A DNA stretch of 64,000 nucleotides from Phialocephala subalpina (GCA_900073065.1 FJOG01000020.1:1143695-1207694); one strand, 5' to 3'; numbered from the stretch's first letter, positions 21,872-33,671 are shown. The notes: a model not told the origin generated them from the letters alone. Numbers and translations are program-made.

Positions 21872-24356
21872 CTACCATTCCAGGGGCTCTTTGATTTCCT
21901 GGCCTCGGTTCGTCTTCGGGACTGAGACTGCCTTCGCAGCCAATCGTCCCGACTTGTCACGCTTCAAGTATCCAGATCCGTTCAACCAAGGAGTGTTGAG
22001 CGTCATCTTCTTCTCGAAGGAGTTGATCTTATCCTCCATCTGCATCGTCAATCCGATATCATCGAGACCATTAACTAAGCAGTGTTTTCTGAACTCCTCA
22101 ACGTTGAAGCTGCAGATCTTCTTTCCGCTGGCATCGTTGATGACTTGATTTGGAAGATCAACTTCAACCTCTCTACCGGCTCGGGCCTCCTTTGCGATTG
22201 TCTCGAGGTCGTCCTTGTTGGTAATGGCGATGGGAAGCATGCCGTTCTTGAAAGTATTGTTGAAGAAGATGTCTGCGTATGATGGAGCGATGACACACTT
22301 GATGCCGAAGTCAAGGAGAGCCCATGGTGCGTGTTCTCGAGAGCTACCGCATCCGAAATTGGGGCCGGTAACCACAAGAATCTTGGACTTCCGGTACTGC
22401 TCCTGGTTCAAGACGAATTCTGGCTTCTCGGATCCGTCGGCATTGAAACGAAGAGCGAAGAAGAGAGCGGAGCCAAGACCAGTTCTCTTAATCGTCTTCA
22501 GAAATTGCTTTGGGATGATAGCGTCAGTGTCGACGTTTGCTCGTTCTAATGGAGCGGCGATGCCCTTGAAGACTGTGAATTTGGGAAGACCGGCACTCTC
22601 GTGCGAAACGATGGTATTGGTGTGCGGAAAGTTGTCCTCTGGCTGATCACCGATCATTTCTCGCTCGTCGTCATCGGTCTCCACTCTCTCGTCGACATGA
22701 GGCTTGACCTTCATTGGCTGTGGTGATGCTTTTCGGGGAGTGACTGTCGTATCCGCGAGCTTTCGGACATCTGTAAGCTTTCCAACAATCGCACAGGCCG
22801 CTGCCGTAGCAGGAGAGACCAAATGGGTTCGGCCTCCAGCGCCTTGTCTGCCCTCAAAATTTCGATTACTTGTGCTTGCGCAACGCTCCTTTGGCGACAA
22901 GATATCGGGGTTCATTCCAAGGCACATACTGCAACCGGCTTCTCGCCATTCAAATCCAGCATCGGTGAAAATCTTATCAAGACCCTCGGCTTCAGCGCGA
23001 TCCTTGATGAGACCACTGCCAGGAACGATCATTGCTTGCTTGATGTTTGCTGCAACTTTCTTTCCTTTGACTACTGCAGCAGCAGCTCGAAGATCTTCGA
23101 TACGTGCGTTTGTGCATGATCCGATGAAGATCTTGTCTAAAACAATCTCCTCAATAGGAGTACCTGCTATGAGACCCATGTAGTCAAGCATTCTTCGACC
23201 AGCAGCTTGCTTCTCCGGTGTCGCGAAGGTCTCTGGATCCGGAACTTTGCCGGTGATGGGCACGACATCTTCTGGGCTAGTACCCCAAGTGACAGTGGGA
23301 GTGATATCCTTGGCATCAATGAAGACGTCGATATCGTATTTGGCACCTGGATCTGACTTGAGGCTCTTCCAGTAGCTCACAGCCTTGTCCCACTCATCCG
23401 AGTCGTATTTCGGAGCAAGTGGACGATTCTTGAGGTATTCGAAAGTAACCTCGTCTGGTGCAACCATACCAGCTCGGGCTCCACCTTCGATTGACATGTT
23501 GCAGATTGACATTCTTCCTTCCATACTGAGTGCCTCAATGGCAGATCCGCAATACTCAATAACAGCTCCAGTTCCACCAGCAGTACCAATCTGACCAATG
23601 GCATGGAGGATGATGTCCTTGGAGCTAACACCAGGTGCCAACTCGCCATCGACTTGTATCCGCATGTTCTTGCTTCGCTTTGTGATCAAGGTCTGGGTGG
23701 CGAGGACATGCTCAACCTCGCTTGTGCCAATGCCGAAAGCTAAAGCTCCGAAGGCGCCGTGTGTAGAGGTATGACTGTCGCCACAGACAACAGTTGTGCC
23801 AGGAAGGGTGAAGCCTTGCTCGGGGCCAATGATGTGAACAATGCCCTGACGCTTGTCGCCCAAGCCAAAGTATGTAATGCCGAAATCCTTGACATTGTCC
23901 TCGAGGGTCATGCATTGGAGTCTCGAATCTTCCTCCTCGACAAAGGTTTCGATGTTCTTGAGATTTTTCCTGGAGGTAGTGGGGACATTCTACATTGTTG
24001 TCAGGATATTGTTCAAGGTACTTCGGGGCATTGAAACATTGAAACATACATGATCAGTGGTTGCAAGAGTGCAGTCTGGTCGTCTGACCTTCCGTCCCGC
24101 ATTCTTCAATCCCTCAAAAGCTTGCTATGTCCAGTGTCAGTAAGTGGCGAGAGGAATGAGGGTGGACTCCTTACAGGCGAAGTGACTTCGTGGACCAGAT
24201 GTCGGTCTGCAAGATTGTCAGCAAAATTCTGCAAATAGACTTTCGGCATTACAAACCGATGTATAACAGAATGGTCCCATCAAGTCTCTCATCTACGATA
24301 TGGTCCTGGAAGACCTTGTCGTAGAGAGTCTGTGGTCCACCTTCAGCAGTAGGCAT
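21872..24356 (-). CDS. LEU1: 3-isopropylmalate dehydratase, fused large and small subunits (leucine biosynthesis)
   Basis: Four exons (24356-24257, 24206-24175, 24124-24050, 23989-21872) encode 774 residues, the normal length for the fungal single-chain enzyme that isomerises 2- to 3-isopropylmalate. The start is [22 protein letters not shown]. The LeuC part shows [27 protein letters not shown], and the [4Fe-4S] ligands lie in [11 protein letters not shown] and [10 protein letters not shown]. The LeuD swivel domain starts near [27 protein letters not shown] and has [17 protein letters not shown]. The linker is acidic. Three ~50-60 nt introns crowd the 5' end. It is expected in the cytosol; leucine-responsive control is likely from yeast but no site was identified. 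Confidence 0.95.
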
Positions 24357-25598
24357 TGTGGAAGAATGGAATGTAATGGGCAATGGATGATACTTTTCAA
24401 CTCCGGAAAAATATAGGAAACTGAGAATGAACTGAGGAGGAAAGTTAAGTCTTGATTTTATGTTATTTGTGCGGGGTCTTAGAGTTGCGAAGCTTCAGCG
24501 ATATCGGCAGCCACCCATGTTGCCCCCGGCCCCACATGCGTCAACAGCGCAGCAATCAGCGAATGGCGGATTACTGACGTCGGTCTCGCCTGCAATCAGA
24601 AAAGTGATAATGATAATGATAATGTGCATGCATGAGTGGATGTATCCTGAGTGCATGCGTCAAATCTCACGGGGGTTTTCCAACATCATATCAAAAGCAA
24701 CGTGGAATACGGTATTTCAGTTTGTCATCGGTGTCTCAGTCCCCCATGAGAAGCGGAGAGGAAGTCACAAGAGCAGAGCAGTACTGCACACAAGAGGCGC
24801 TTTGTTGCCACAAACGCTGGGGGTTTCCGGATCAGAGGCATTGAAAGGAAAGCTGCTGTACTCTACAAAGTAACCTTAGAGCCTCATCATGGTTCTCATA
24901 TCAAGAGTGGGATTACGGTAATCCAACCTCTCCTCCGGAAATGGGTGGTCTGATCGATATCTCTCGCTTATCTCCTTAGGAGTGGCAATGCGGTGAGCCA
25001 AGCTGAGCTATTACTGCATCTGTATGTATGAATGTCCTAAATCCGGATGTACCCTGTGAGAGGATTTGGAGCACTTCCAGGAGTGCATTGCAGCTGTTCA
25101 GGTTTTCCTTCCATCCAATACCATGGCTGATCAAGTCCATGGGTTCAGGTCTCGATGATCATCCCCGGATTTCTAGTTAGTCTTACTTTGTGAGGGAACC
25201 CAGAGAGACATTTCCAGAATTACTCTTGGTAGAGGTTTGGAGGAATATCCCTTGCGTTCTGTTCCTTTGCTGTGTCGCCTTTCTGGCTCATGGTTATAAT
25301 CAATGCTGCTATCGGAGCTCTGCCACGTACATAGAACCGCAAATTGCTTGATTTTTCTGATTGATTTTGTCTTTCTTACTCCTTTTTCTTTGGCAAATTT
25401 TCGAGAAACTCGAAGTATGGAGAATCAGTTGATAGCAGAGGAGCAAAAGACCAGTCTACCCGGAAAGGACTCGTTGCTATTGCGCAAGTGACATCTCCCG
25501 TCTTCGACCCGGAGACCGGGACCAGGAGGCTATTCAGACGAGGACGTTGTACTACGTACACATCAAGACATTGGGTTGGTTCTAGCAGCCATGCTGTT

Positions 25599-25835
25599 TC
25601 TGGTGACTGTGTTCCTCCGTTCGTTCTGTTTGCAGGGCTTCAGGGATGGAAATGTTCGTTTTCGATTTTCTGACACTCTTTCTGGTGATTGCGTTCCACC
25701 TATCTATTTTGTTTTCAAGGCTCGTGAGGACGGGGGTATTCGTTTCTTACCCGCTGCTATGAGCCTGAGTGGAGAGTATACCTTTATATTTTTGTTTTCG
25801 AAGCTTGTGAGGATGGAAAGCTTGAGGTTCTTTTT
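25599..25835 (+). repeat. Degenerate tandem repeat, ~80-85 bp unit, about three copies
   Basis: Copies begin near 25599, 25681 and 25767. In one reading they give SGDCVPPFVLF, SGDCVPPIYFVF and SGEYTFIFLF, followed by similar LQGWKCSF, REDGGIRF and VRMESLRF. Divergence is high, suggesting old duplications. Confidence 0.55.
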
Positions 25836-26602
25836 TCAACCGTGGCGTTCACGCAGAAAGGCCCAACCTAACCAGGGACATCAGAATATGAATAAACTGC
25901 TTCTAACTATATCACGGTACCTAAAACACGCTCTAGAGCTCATGAGAACCCTCCTCCCCAATTCCAAAGCCTCCAGATTGCTATCGAGATGCCTATTCTA
26001 TGACGCCAATGACCACAAGAGGCACCTTCTCGAAACGACGATGTACACTCGATATGCACCTTCTAACCGCACTCTCATCGCAGGCTTCGCAGATTGTCAC
26101 AGAAGCCAGGAACATAGTCTGCATTCTCAAAACAGACGAGTAAGATGCTCTGCTCGCCGTCGCGCAACCCAGTCTGAGACCGACATTATGGGCCAAACCG
26201 ACCGACTACCACGACCTCCTTGTTAAAACTCGAGCTCTGCGAAACAGATTTGCTAAAGCCACAAACAATGCCCGGAGATCAAGACGGTTTATCCCCCTTG
26301 TTCATGAACGAAGATGGTTATGGTTCAGACGACACAGCCTCTGACGGCAGCACTCTTCATGATGTGTGTGGTTTTCTGCGTTTCGAAGCTTGTCAACCTG
26401 GCGCTATGGGCTATCAACGGTTTATATAGGGGAGGATAGGATAGAGGGAGGAGGATGCAATGAAGAGAAGAGGGTAGGATCGTGGATGGATTATACTACA
26501 TGTCCCAGCTTGAGTAGGGGTGGGTTTTGTAGGGATGCTGCGGACAGTAGTCATCAGGTCATTCTACTTGATTCTGTGAAAGGAATGGAATGAGAGAGGG
26601 AT

Positions 26603-26983
26603 ATGTGCGTAATATACTGTATAGGGGATCCGGGAGACTGTCAAGAGCTGGTGGCCGATGCCCTGGGCCGAACGGGAGACGCTGAGGATGCCTGGTTGGA
26701 AGGTGGACTAGAACCCTTGGAGGAAGCCAGTCATCTGAATGAAGGACACGAGACGGATACGAACGGCATGGTACTCGCAGTCAAGCCGGAGCAGAGTCAC
26801 GAGCCCCGACAACACAGTCGACTTCTCACTCCTCCACCCCACCGACATGCCGAAATTGCAACCTCCCCTTTGACTCCAGAAACAAGCTCTTTCAACACCT
26901 CAAACCCTGTCCAAAGGTCACTTGTCGATACTGCCATACTGCTTCCCCTTCTAGAATTCAGCTTCACAGTCACCTTCGATTAA
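26603..26983 (+). CDS. Hypothetical acidic/Pro-rich ORF, doubtful
   Basis: An open frame of 126 codons beginning MCVIYCIGDPGDCQELVADALG. It is acidic in the first half and Ser/Pro/Thr-rich in the second (LLTPPPHRH, SPLTPETSS), with a hydrophobic patch near the end. Base composition resembles exonic sequence, but no homology, signal peptide or introns are recognised, and the neighbouring frames look decayed. It may be a remnant exon of a former gene. Confidence 0.25.
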   Translation: MCVIYCIGDPGDCQELVADALGRTGDAEDAWLEGGLEPLEEASHLNEGHETDTNGMVLAVKPEQSHEPRQHSRLLTPPPHRHAEIATSPLTPETSSFNTSNPVQRSLVDTAILLPLLEFSFTVTFD

Positions 26984-27324
26984 TATACGAGCAGAAGCAG
27001 TCCAATATCACAAAGCCGGTACCCTCTATAAATCCTTACACAATTGCGGTTCCTCATCATCCGATTCCCTCTACTCCGCATACTACGCATACTCCGTAAT
27101 CTCTGTCGGCCCTTCAAGCCTCTCGACTCTTCCACAACATCTTCCAGAACGGTGTTCTCTTCTTCCTATTCGACAATTATAAGGTTCGGCTAAGTCGTTT
27201 GGTATTGCATTCGCTTTCTTAGCTGCGCCTTCTTCGCCAACTTCACCGACCTCTACTCACCCTGTAGCTCCACATAGTGGATGGAAGGTTGGCTCATGGA
27301 TATGGATAGTAGCTTGATGAAAGC

Positions 27325-27445
27325 AGCTCAGCATATGCCAGGAATCGGCTCTTGATCGAACATCCGGAACAAAAGGAGAAAGTGGCAAGGAAGACGGCGG
27401 AATTAGCAGTTGGCGGGGCGGGATCCGTCAATGATACAATGCCTG
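27325..27445 (+). pseudogene. Fragment related to the C-terminus of the 30.4 kb protein
   Basis: In one frame this reads EKVARKTAELAVGGAGSVND, matching SRKTAGEAKVARIAASGAGS near the end of the tail-anchored protein at 30430-32986, and closely matching the copy at 28720-28865, including ~40 bases of shared upstream sequence (ccaggaatcggctcttgatc against ccggggattggctcttgatc). No open gene surrounds it. Confidence 0.6.
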
Positions 27446-27989
27446 TCACAGTAAGGTTCAATCAAGGCCTAAACCAGTGGACGAAACATTATTCTTAAGG
27501 AGAGAATGGGAGAGCGAGAGATTGAGAGCCCAGAAGACTAAGTACAGCGCTTATAGACCATATCTATTACTTTAACAACCCACGCGAATATCCTCACAAG
27601 TCAGCTTCTATCGGACCATGCGAACCTCTTGATCTATAAGAGTAGACAAGAGGGAGAAGCCTATGCCTAGAAAGTTTTCTTGAAATAGTATAAAGTCAGA
27701 GGGGTAAGAAAACAGGGAAAGGCGAGAGAGTGCATATACGAGCTTCCAAGTCCATGTTGCCCAACCCCACAGCTACTAAAGAGGAGGCATATCTCATTTC
27801 ACCTAAGAGTTGACGAGCCTTGCTTATAGGCATGCCCATGATCAAACTCGACCTGGACAATAAGAACGCACTGTTTGCAGTGTACTGGATAGCTTGTGTC
27901 TCGTGGACTTGGTGCTTGCTCCGAGAATACATACTTGGTTTCGTATTCTGCGATTGCAAGGTAAACTACCCAAGCCAAGGTACGTATTC

Positions 27990-28095
27990 GTTGCCGTAGA
28001 CAGTTCGCCAGAGAAGACAGGGGGGATAGCAGCTGGAAGGGCAGGATCCCGTAATGCTGTAATGAATCCTAGAGCGGCCGGCATCATGCGAGACA
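27990..28095 (+). pseudogene. Second fragment of the same C-terminal family
   Basis: Reads SSPEKTGGIAAGRAGSRNAVM, aligning with the KTAELAASGAGSHNG pattern of the copy at 28.8 kb. It lies in an 85-codon frame without a recognisable N-terminal part. Confidence 0.5.
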
Positions 28096-28719
28096 ACTCT
28101 CCCATCCAGCCAGAAAAAGGGCCTCTGGAGTGGAGTGGAGTGGAAAGATGAGATATTCGCTTGGAGGAATTGGAGAGTGGAGAGTTGTGGAGAGCGGATT
28201 TATGCTGTTTTTGTGCAAGATCTCTCCCAAATAGCGAAGCATGCTATTTTGGTAAAGGTTCTTCTCCTGGAGAGATTATTGCCCCTGCTTAGAATCCACT
28301 GGATGGATTAGAGTGGAGAGATAGAGAATTTGGCTTGGATGGATTGGAGTATTCAAACACTCCACTCCCACTGGAGGTTGGCTGGATGGGAGGACTGTTT
28401 CGCTGCCTGAGAGAAGTCAGGGCGGCAGCAGCTCTAGCCAATCAGAGGCTTTACTTTCCACTCTCTATAGCTAGAAGGGTCGTCTCTCTAGCACCAGAGG
28501 TCGGATTCTCAGTTATGGGCTCTTTTACCGACAAGTCTCGTGATCTTTAAGGTTTTTGGGGCATTTTGTGTATGTACTCTCTAATTTGCTCTGCATCCTT
28601 CCTCTCTACTTCACACTCACTAATCCTTCTACCAGCATATTTTCAATCTTCCACTCCAATCCTCCTAGCACCGATCTCAGCTCTCTGACAACCCAAATCC
28701 TGGAAGGACAGGAGAGGCG

Positions 28720-28865
28720 AGCTCAGCAAATGCCGGGGATTGGCTCTTGATCGAACACCCGAGCCGAAAGCGAAAACGGTGAAGAAGACGGCGGAGAAGA
28801 CGGCGGAGAAGACGGCGGAGAAGACGGCGGAATTAGCAGCTAGTGGGGCGGGATCCCACAATGGT
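28720..28865 (+). pseudogene. Third fragment of the family with expanded KTAE repeat
   Basis: Starts with the same upstream block as the 27.3 kb copy and reads VKKTAEKTAEKTAEKTAELA followed by ASGAGSHNG. A 12 bp unit (aagacggcggag) is tandemly repeated about four times at 28782-28829. It is stranded without other exons, so this is a relic of, or seed for, the repeat-built gene at 30.4 kb. Confidence 0.6.
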
Positions 28866-29869
28866 CAGTCTGTACAGTCAATTGCCGCCTGCCATTAACG
28901 GGGACGTCATGCACCAAGTCCGAGAGTTATTCAACGCAGACGCGGCCAGGACCCTAACACTGCCTGTGGTGAGGTAGAGGACCTCTCCGAGGCTAGACCA
29001 CCTAAGTACCCTCATGCGTCAACGATGAGCATGGCAGGCCCTCAATTCATCACCACAACATCCAGCGCGAGTTTAGCGAATACCGAGGACACTGAGTCCA
29101 TACGGCTGCTACTACGAACCTTCCCGAAGACTCTGAGGATAAGGGTGTACCTGCATCCCAACTCGCCGCCTCCATGCGTAAGATTGACTGGAAAGGCAAG
29201 GGTCCCGAAAACCCCAACCCAGATTCTCAGGTTGCTCCACTACAGGCACGCTGAATCGTCTCCGACTCTGAAGCCGCCGGCTTGCCACGAGAGGATCAGG
29301 AGAATTATTTGGAGGAGGCATACCGCGCTGGCATCCATGTGGTTATGATGGTGCAGATACAACGGTAGCCGATGTGGAACGCATGCTGCATAGTTTGAGC
29401 AATAGTAACATCTAAACTCAAGAACAGTATTATTGTATTGAACCCGAGAGCGGCGAGCGTAGTTGAATTATTTGTTTTGCTCTTACTTATCATTATCAGA
29501 TAGCTCGTAGGACTAGTGTTTGGAGCTGTCTCATTTTTTGTTTAAGTTAATCCCGGATTGGTTGGATCTTCCCCCGTGTGGTGCCGCAGGCGGCAGCCCT
29601 TCCCCCCCAGGATTTTTATAAGCAGTAGTATCAATAGTACTAGTATCAATAATCAATAAATTAACGACCCAACCAAGTCTATTGGAGCGTGATCCTAGAG
29701 AATGGTATTAAATGTACTCAAAACCTAGGATCACCTATTAGGACATGGACCAAAATCCAAGTTTACTTAAGAAAGCTCGTGATTTCAAATCTGGAAAATT
29801 GTCCTAGAGTGTCTAATACCTTGGCATGTTGCTTTTTGGGAACGTGTGCACTACAAGGTTATGATGTTT

Positions 29870-30175
29870 GGTTGTTCAAATTTATAAATTCAAGTATTGA
29901 TGGTTGTCCCTGGGCTTCTAGTACCCGGAGAAGTTAACCCTTCGGAATACCGCAAGGCTATAATTCCTTGCCTAATCAGAGAGGTGTCAATTCAGGTTTG
30001 AATGACCCCGGGTTTCTGGTGCTTTGGTGAATGCTTGCCTTTGGAAATACTTCGAGACCAACCTTTGGGACTTGGTTCAAGTACCGATGAATGTCCCCGA
30101 CTTTCTGGTACTTTGGCAGGTCGCTTTCGCGAACATTACAAGCGTTCCTAGTTTGAGGAAATTAGCCTTTCGGAG
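29870..30175 (+). repeat. Degenerate tandem repeat, about three units
   Basis: Related blocks start near 29876 (ttcaagtattgatgg...), 29996 (tttgaatgaccccgg...) and 30078 (ttcaagtaccgatgaatg...). Each continues with a 'ttctggtactttgg'-like stretch and then 'tcgctttcg/ccctttgg'-like stretches. They are strongly diverged. Confidence 0.45.
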
Positions 30176-30353
30176 ACATACACATAGTATATATAGTATT
30201 ACCCTTTGATCGGTTTTCCAGTTTTTTAGACATCCCGGGAATTGAAAGTCGATGAGAATGGTTGAAAAGTCTACTCATTTCTGTAATGCTAATGATACAA
30301 TCATTGGAGCTCTATGCCCCCATTCATTCAATAATTGAGCGGCGCGCCGCTGG

Positions 30354-30377
30354 TAATAATAATAATAATAATAATAA
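30354..30377 (+). repeat. (TAA)n microsatellite
   Basis: About eight trinucleotide units immediately after a GC-only palindrome, downstream of the tail-anchored protein gene. Confidence 0.85.
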
Positions 30378-30429
30378 CAAAAAGTACCCTCCCCGACTGG
30401 AACATTAAAAATACTGTCTAGGCAGGGGC

Positions 30430-32986
30430 TCAGGAAAGCAAGTTATAAATGAAAACCCCCACCATGATAGCCTTCCCAAACAACAAAAACAATAAGAATA
30501 CGAACATTATAAAGAAAGGCATAGCACCATTGGCGGATCCCGCCCCGCTAGCTGCTATCCTCGCCACCTTCGCCTCCCCCGCCGTTTTTCTAGAAGCATT
30601 CTCTGTCATCTTTTCCATTAATCTCGCCCTCACATTGTCTGCGATCCTCCTGCCGGCGATACGCGCAGCTCTCCGGGCTGCTTCTTGCTGCTGCAGACTT
30701 CGAGGGGACGTAGATGTGGATGTGGGTATGTTCCTCATTCCGACCTTCTCGCCTCCTGCTGAAGCCCACCGACATAATCCTGCGCTTCGATTCTTCGTTG
30801 CTGTTAGCTGTCGATCCGATGATATAGCGATGTCTGGTGCTCGTGGTATTGGGGACTGTTGCTTCTGCGATATCGCAATGCCCCTTGTTGGGGACTTTGG
30901 GGTATGTGTCTTTTCTCCTAGTGACTCTTTCAGGACGGAAGTGTTTCTCATGGTAACCTTGTTCAGTTGTGGAATAGAAGCCTTCGCTTGAGCGGCGCTC
31001 ATGATGTCGTTGTCCCTTGGTGTTGGGGACTTTGGGGTTTGTGTTCCTCTTGGTGACTCCTTCAGGAGTAGAATTGGAGCTTTCGCGACGCTCATGATGT
31101 CTACTCGTGGAGTTAGGGACTGTTGATTCTGCATTTCTCTCCATAGCTCGCCTAGGAGGGAATCGTTTCTCAAGGCAATCTGGTTCAATCTGTGTTGTGG
31201 AGCTGGAGCCTTCGCTTGAGCGACGCTCATGATGTCGTTTGCACCGTCTGATTGAGAGAGGAGGGACAGAGGAGGGCCGCACCCAATAGTGGTGATGGTG
31301 GGCATGCTGATGGACGATTGTTGTTTGTCGGGCTGTGTTTGGTGTATCATTGGGGATGGCCATACTGGGAAGCATATGTTGGGGCTCTGGTAGCTCAACG
31401 GGACTCGAGCTGCAATAGGAGCCTTGAAGGAGACTGGTGGAAGTGCGTTCAGGGAGGAGATACGTTTTCTTACGAGGCTTTGGTCCAATAACCGGGGGAT
31501 CTGGACTAGACTCATCGATGCTGACCGGTATAAGGTCGCTGTAGCTCTTTTTTGGTCTAAAAAAGACCTTGGGATGTTGTGGACAACGGTGTCTGTCGAA
31601 CCGCTGTGGGTTACCTGCTGGCGATTCGTGGCACCAACGGGCTCTCGTCTTGGCATACTGGGTTCTGAGAAGACCGTTAGCCAATGTCCCCCGGGTTTGT
31701 CTGAACTTTCTCCGTTGCGTTTCTCGAGGGCATCCACTTACCAGCCTTTGGCGGCATTGGGAAAAGCCGATAGAGGTTTCTAGGTTCTGGGAAAGCCGTT
31801 AGCAATATCCCAAGTTCGTCGGGACATTTTCAGGTGCCTGTTTTGAGGGCATTTACTTACCAGCCTTTGGTGTAGGCGTTTCAGCCAACGACACAGGTTC
31901 TGGGAAGACCGTTAGCAATGTACTTAGTTTATGGGGGCTTTCCTAGGTGCTTTTTGAAGGCATTTACTTACCAGATTTTGGCGTAGGTGTTCCTTCCAGC
32001 GACTGTGCAATGGGGCTCAGGTCTGGCTCAACCACGCTTTTCCAACCATTGTCACTCAGCTGCCATTTGCCTCGGCGTCTCAGTCTCAGCTCTCGTTCCC
32101 TTTTCTCTGTTCTAGCTTTTTTCTTCTCATCTCTCAGCGCCTGGACTCGTTGCAATTCGATCTGCTGTAGCCGGTGAGCCTCCTCATATTGTCTCCTTTT
32201 ATCCGCCAACTCCCTCCCTTTCGCAAGCAGTCGTCTTATCTCCTCGCTCATTTCGCTTGGTTCGCTGCTTGTCGAACCGTTGATGTCCCAAGTTCCTGTT
32301 CTTGGATTCGCACCCTGCACTCCTAGGAAGTCGCCACTTTCTCTGAGACTTCTTCTCTGCTCTCTTCTAGCTCTCTTCTCCTCGTATATTTGTTGACTCG
32401 TCACAACTTCCTTCTCCTCGTAGATTTGTTGAGCCTTCGTAATCTCCTTCTCGGCATAGTATTCAGCTGCGACAGCAGCGGCTAATTTCGCTTGATTCTT
32501 TTCTGAGCTTGATTTGATGATACTCGTAGGGGATCGAATGGATCCGAGTATTCTCTTCATGGCACTTTTCTTCTCCTGCTGAGGTGCCTGATATTCGTTT
32601 CTGTTGCCTGCAGGCCAGGTCTTACTCCTGCTTCTGCTGCGCACGTGTCCGTAGATGAGCTCAAAGTTCGACTTCTTTCTCTCGTTTTGAGAGTTCAATG
32701 GGTTGCCTTCGCTGCCTTGGGTAGCTTCGGTATTCTGTGTCTCAGAGCTTGTGCGGACTGTGTGTCCTTTCTCTGGACGGTGTGAGGGGAGGATGCGCGA
32801 GAAGACTTCGCCGATGGATGAAGATCGACCGCGTTGTTTCGAAGATTGCATGTCGTAGGCCATTGGAGGTCCTGCTTTACGAAGCTTCTTCCTCTCCGAG
32901 GGTGTGATTGATTTGCGCGATGCCTGAGCGACGTCTCGCGATGGAAATGGGGGGCAAGCTTCCGTTGACATTGCTGCCTGCAGCAT
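30430..32986 (-). CDS. Hypothetical tail-anchored, repeat-built coiled-coil protein with duplicated mini-exons
   Basis: Four exons: 32986-31972, 31899-31861 (39 nt), 31786-31742 (45 nt), 31664-30430; 777 residues. Exon 1 gives a basic, Ser-rich N-part and a strongly charged helix (AEKEITKAQQIYEEKEVVTS, then KARTEKRERELRLRRRG). It ends TPTPKS; the two mini-exons give EPVSLAETPTPKA and EPRNLYRLFPMPPKA. Exon 4 carries imperfect repeats (NDIMSVAQAKAPAPQ, VDIMSVAKAP, NDIMSAAQAKASIPQ; TPKSPT twice), then RAARIAGRRIADNVRARLMEK and a hydrophobic C-terminus (FFIMFVFLLFLLFGKAIMVG) that could anchor it post-translationally. Function unknown. Exon 4 also has a second long open frame (31684-30590), so the chosen frame rests on splice phase and on the dispersed C-terminal fragments. 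Confidence 0.6.
31665..31971 (-). repeat. Tandemly duplicated intron/mini-exon unit (three introns, two mini-exons)
   Basis: Introns of 72, 74 and 77 nt (31971-31900, 31860-31787, 31741-31665) are similar to each other: each starts gtaagt(a/g)(a/g)atgcc and ends gctaacgg(t/c)(c/t)tt(c)(c/t)cag. The mini-exons between them both begin AACCT and end AAGGCTG. All introns are phase 1, so mini-exons of 39 and 45 nt can be skipped without a frameshift. Confidence 0.8.
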
Positions 32987-33671
32987 GCCGCGAAGCGTAT
33001 GGTGTGAAGCGTATGGGTGAAGCTTATGGTTTAAAGGGCCTAATTCGAAGTGTGTGCTTCGAAGTGTATGGTGAGAAGGTGTGTGGCGCGGAGCGTATGG
33101 TTTGAAGTGTGTAGTATGAAGTGTTTACTTTGGAGTGTTTACTTTGGAGTGTTTACTTTGGAGTGTTTACTTCGAAGAGTATGGTGAGAAGTGTGTGTTA
33201 CGGAGCGTATGCTGTGAGATGCATGAGGAGAGAAAATTTTTCAAAGCAGATGAAATCATCATATAGCCAACACTCTCTGGGAGGGAAGGCACGGAACTTC
33301 ATAATTCCGAGGCCATCGAGGGCTCCTTCCTTCGATACACTTACACGCTTCGCGCGGTGATCCAAACAAGCGACACACCGAAGTACTAACATCAGAGTCT
33401 TTCATTAGGACTCTAAACTTACTCAGAACATGACTGTTGAGGGTTCAAGTAGGATGTGTTCCTAAGATCCTATCAGATGGTGCTTCAGGTTTCTTCGCTG
33501 TACCTTCAGTAACGGGATAATCGCACGTGGCGATTTTGGACGGTAGGAAAGCACACAGCACCGCAGAGACCAGAGTAGGAATTCGTCTCAAAGGGTCGAT
33601 TACTACTTTACGTACTGTGATATGCTAGGCCTACCAACGAAAAAGCTAACAACCAGGAATTTCATACCTGC
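32987..33671. other. Upstream region with minisatellite
   Basis: No gene. It contains a 14 bp minisatellite and the presumed promoter of the tail-anchored protein gene; the rest up to 33671 is featureless. Confidence 0.5.
32990..33220 (+). repeat. Minisatellite, ~14 bp unit
   Basis: The regular core is at 33121-33176 (gtgtttactttgga, four copies, the last degenerate). Flanking sequence from about 32990 is made of decayed relatives such as gaagcgtatggtgt. It lies just upstream of the start codon of the tail-anchored protein. Confidence 0.75.

Larger units (their letters stand above)
24357..27320. other. Gene-poor accessory stretch
   Basis: About 3 kb with no confidently predicted gene. 24.45-25.3 kb shows nothing. 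25.6-25.84 kb holds degenerate tandem repeats. 25.9-26.4 kb looks like decayed coding sequence: codon-like composition, but the frame changes every ~100-200 bases and stops interrupt it. The frame around 26180-26335 reads LWAKPTDYHDLLVKTRALRN but has no start and no partner exons. Confidence 0.45.
28866..30429. other. Repeat-rich intergenic stretch
   Basis: No gene is supported. It includes degenerate repeats at 29870-30175, a 12 bp palindrome gcggcgcgccgc at 30340-30351, and a (TAA)n microsatellite at about 30354-30377. Confidence 0.5.

Noticed and set aside
24600..24645. gataatgataatgat array as a CRISPR-like or regulatory repeat
   Set aside because: A very short microsatellite without spacers; CRISPR arrays are not expected in a fungal nuclear genome.
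25576..26226. 216-codon frame on the plus strand
   Set aside because: Runs through degenerate tandem repeats and then decayed sequence; no consistent protein features.
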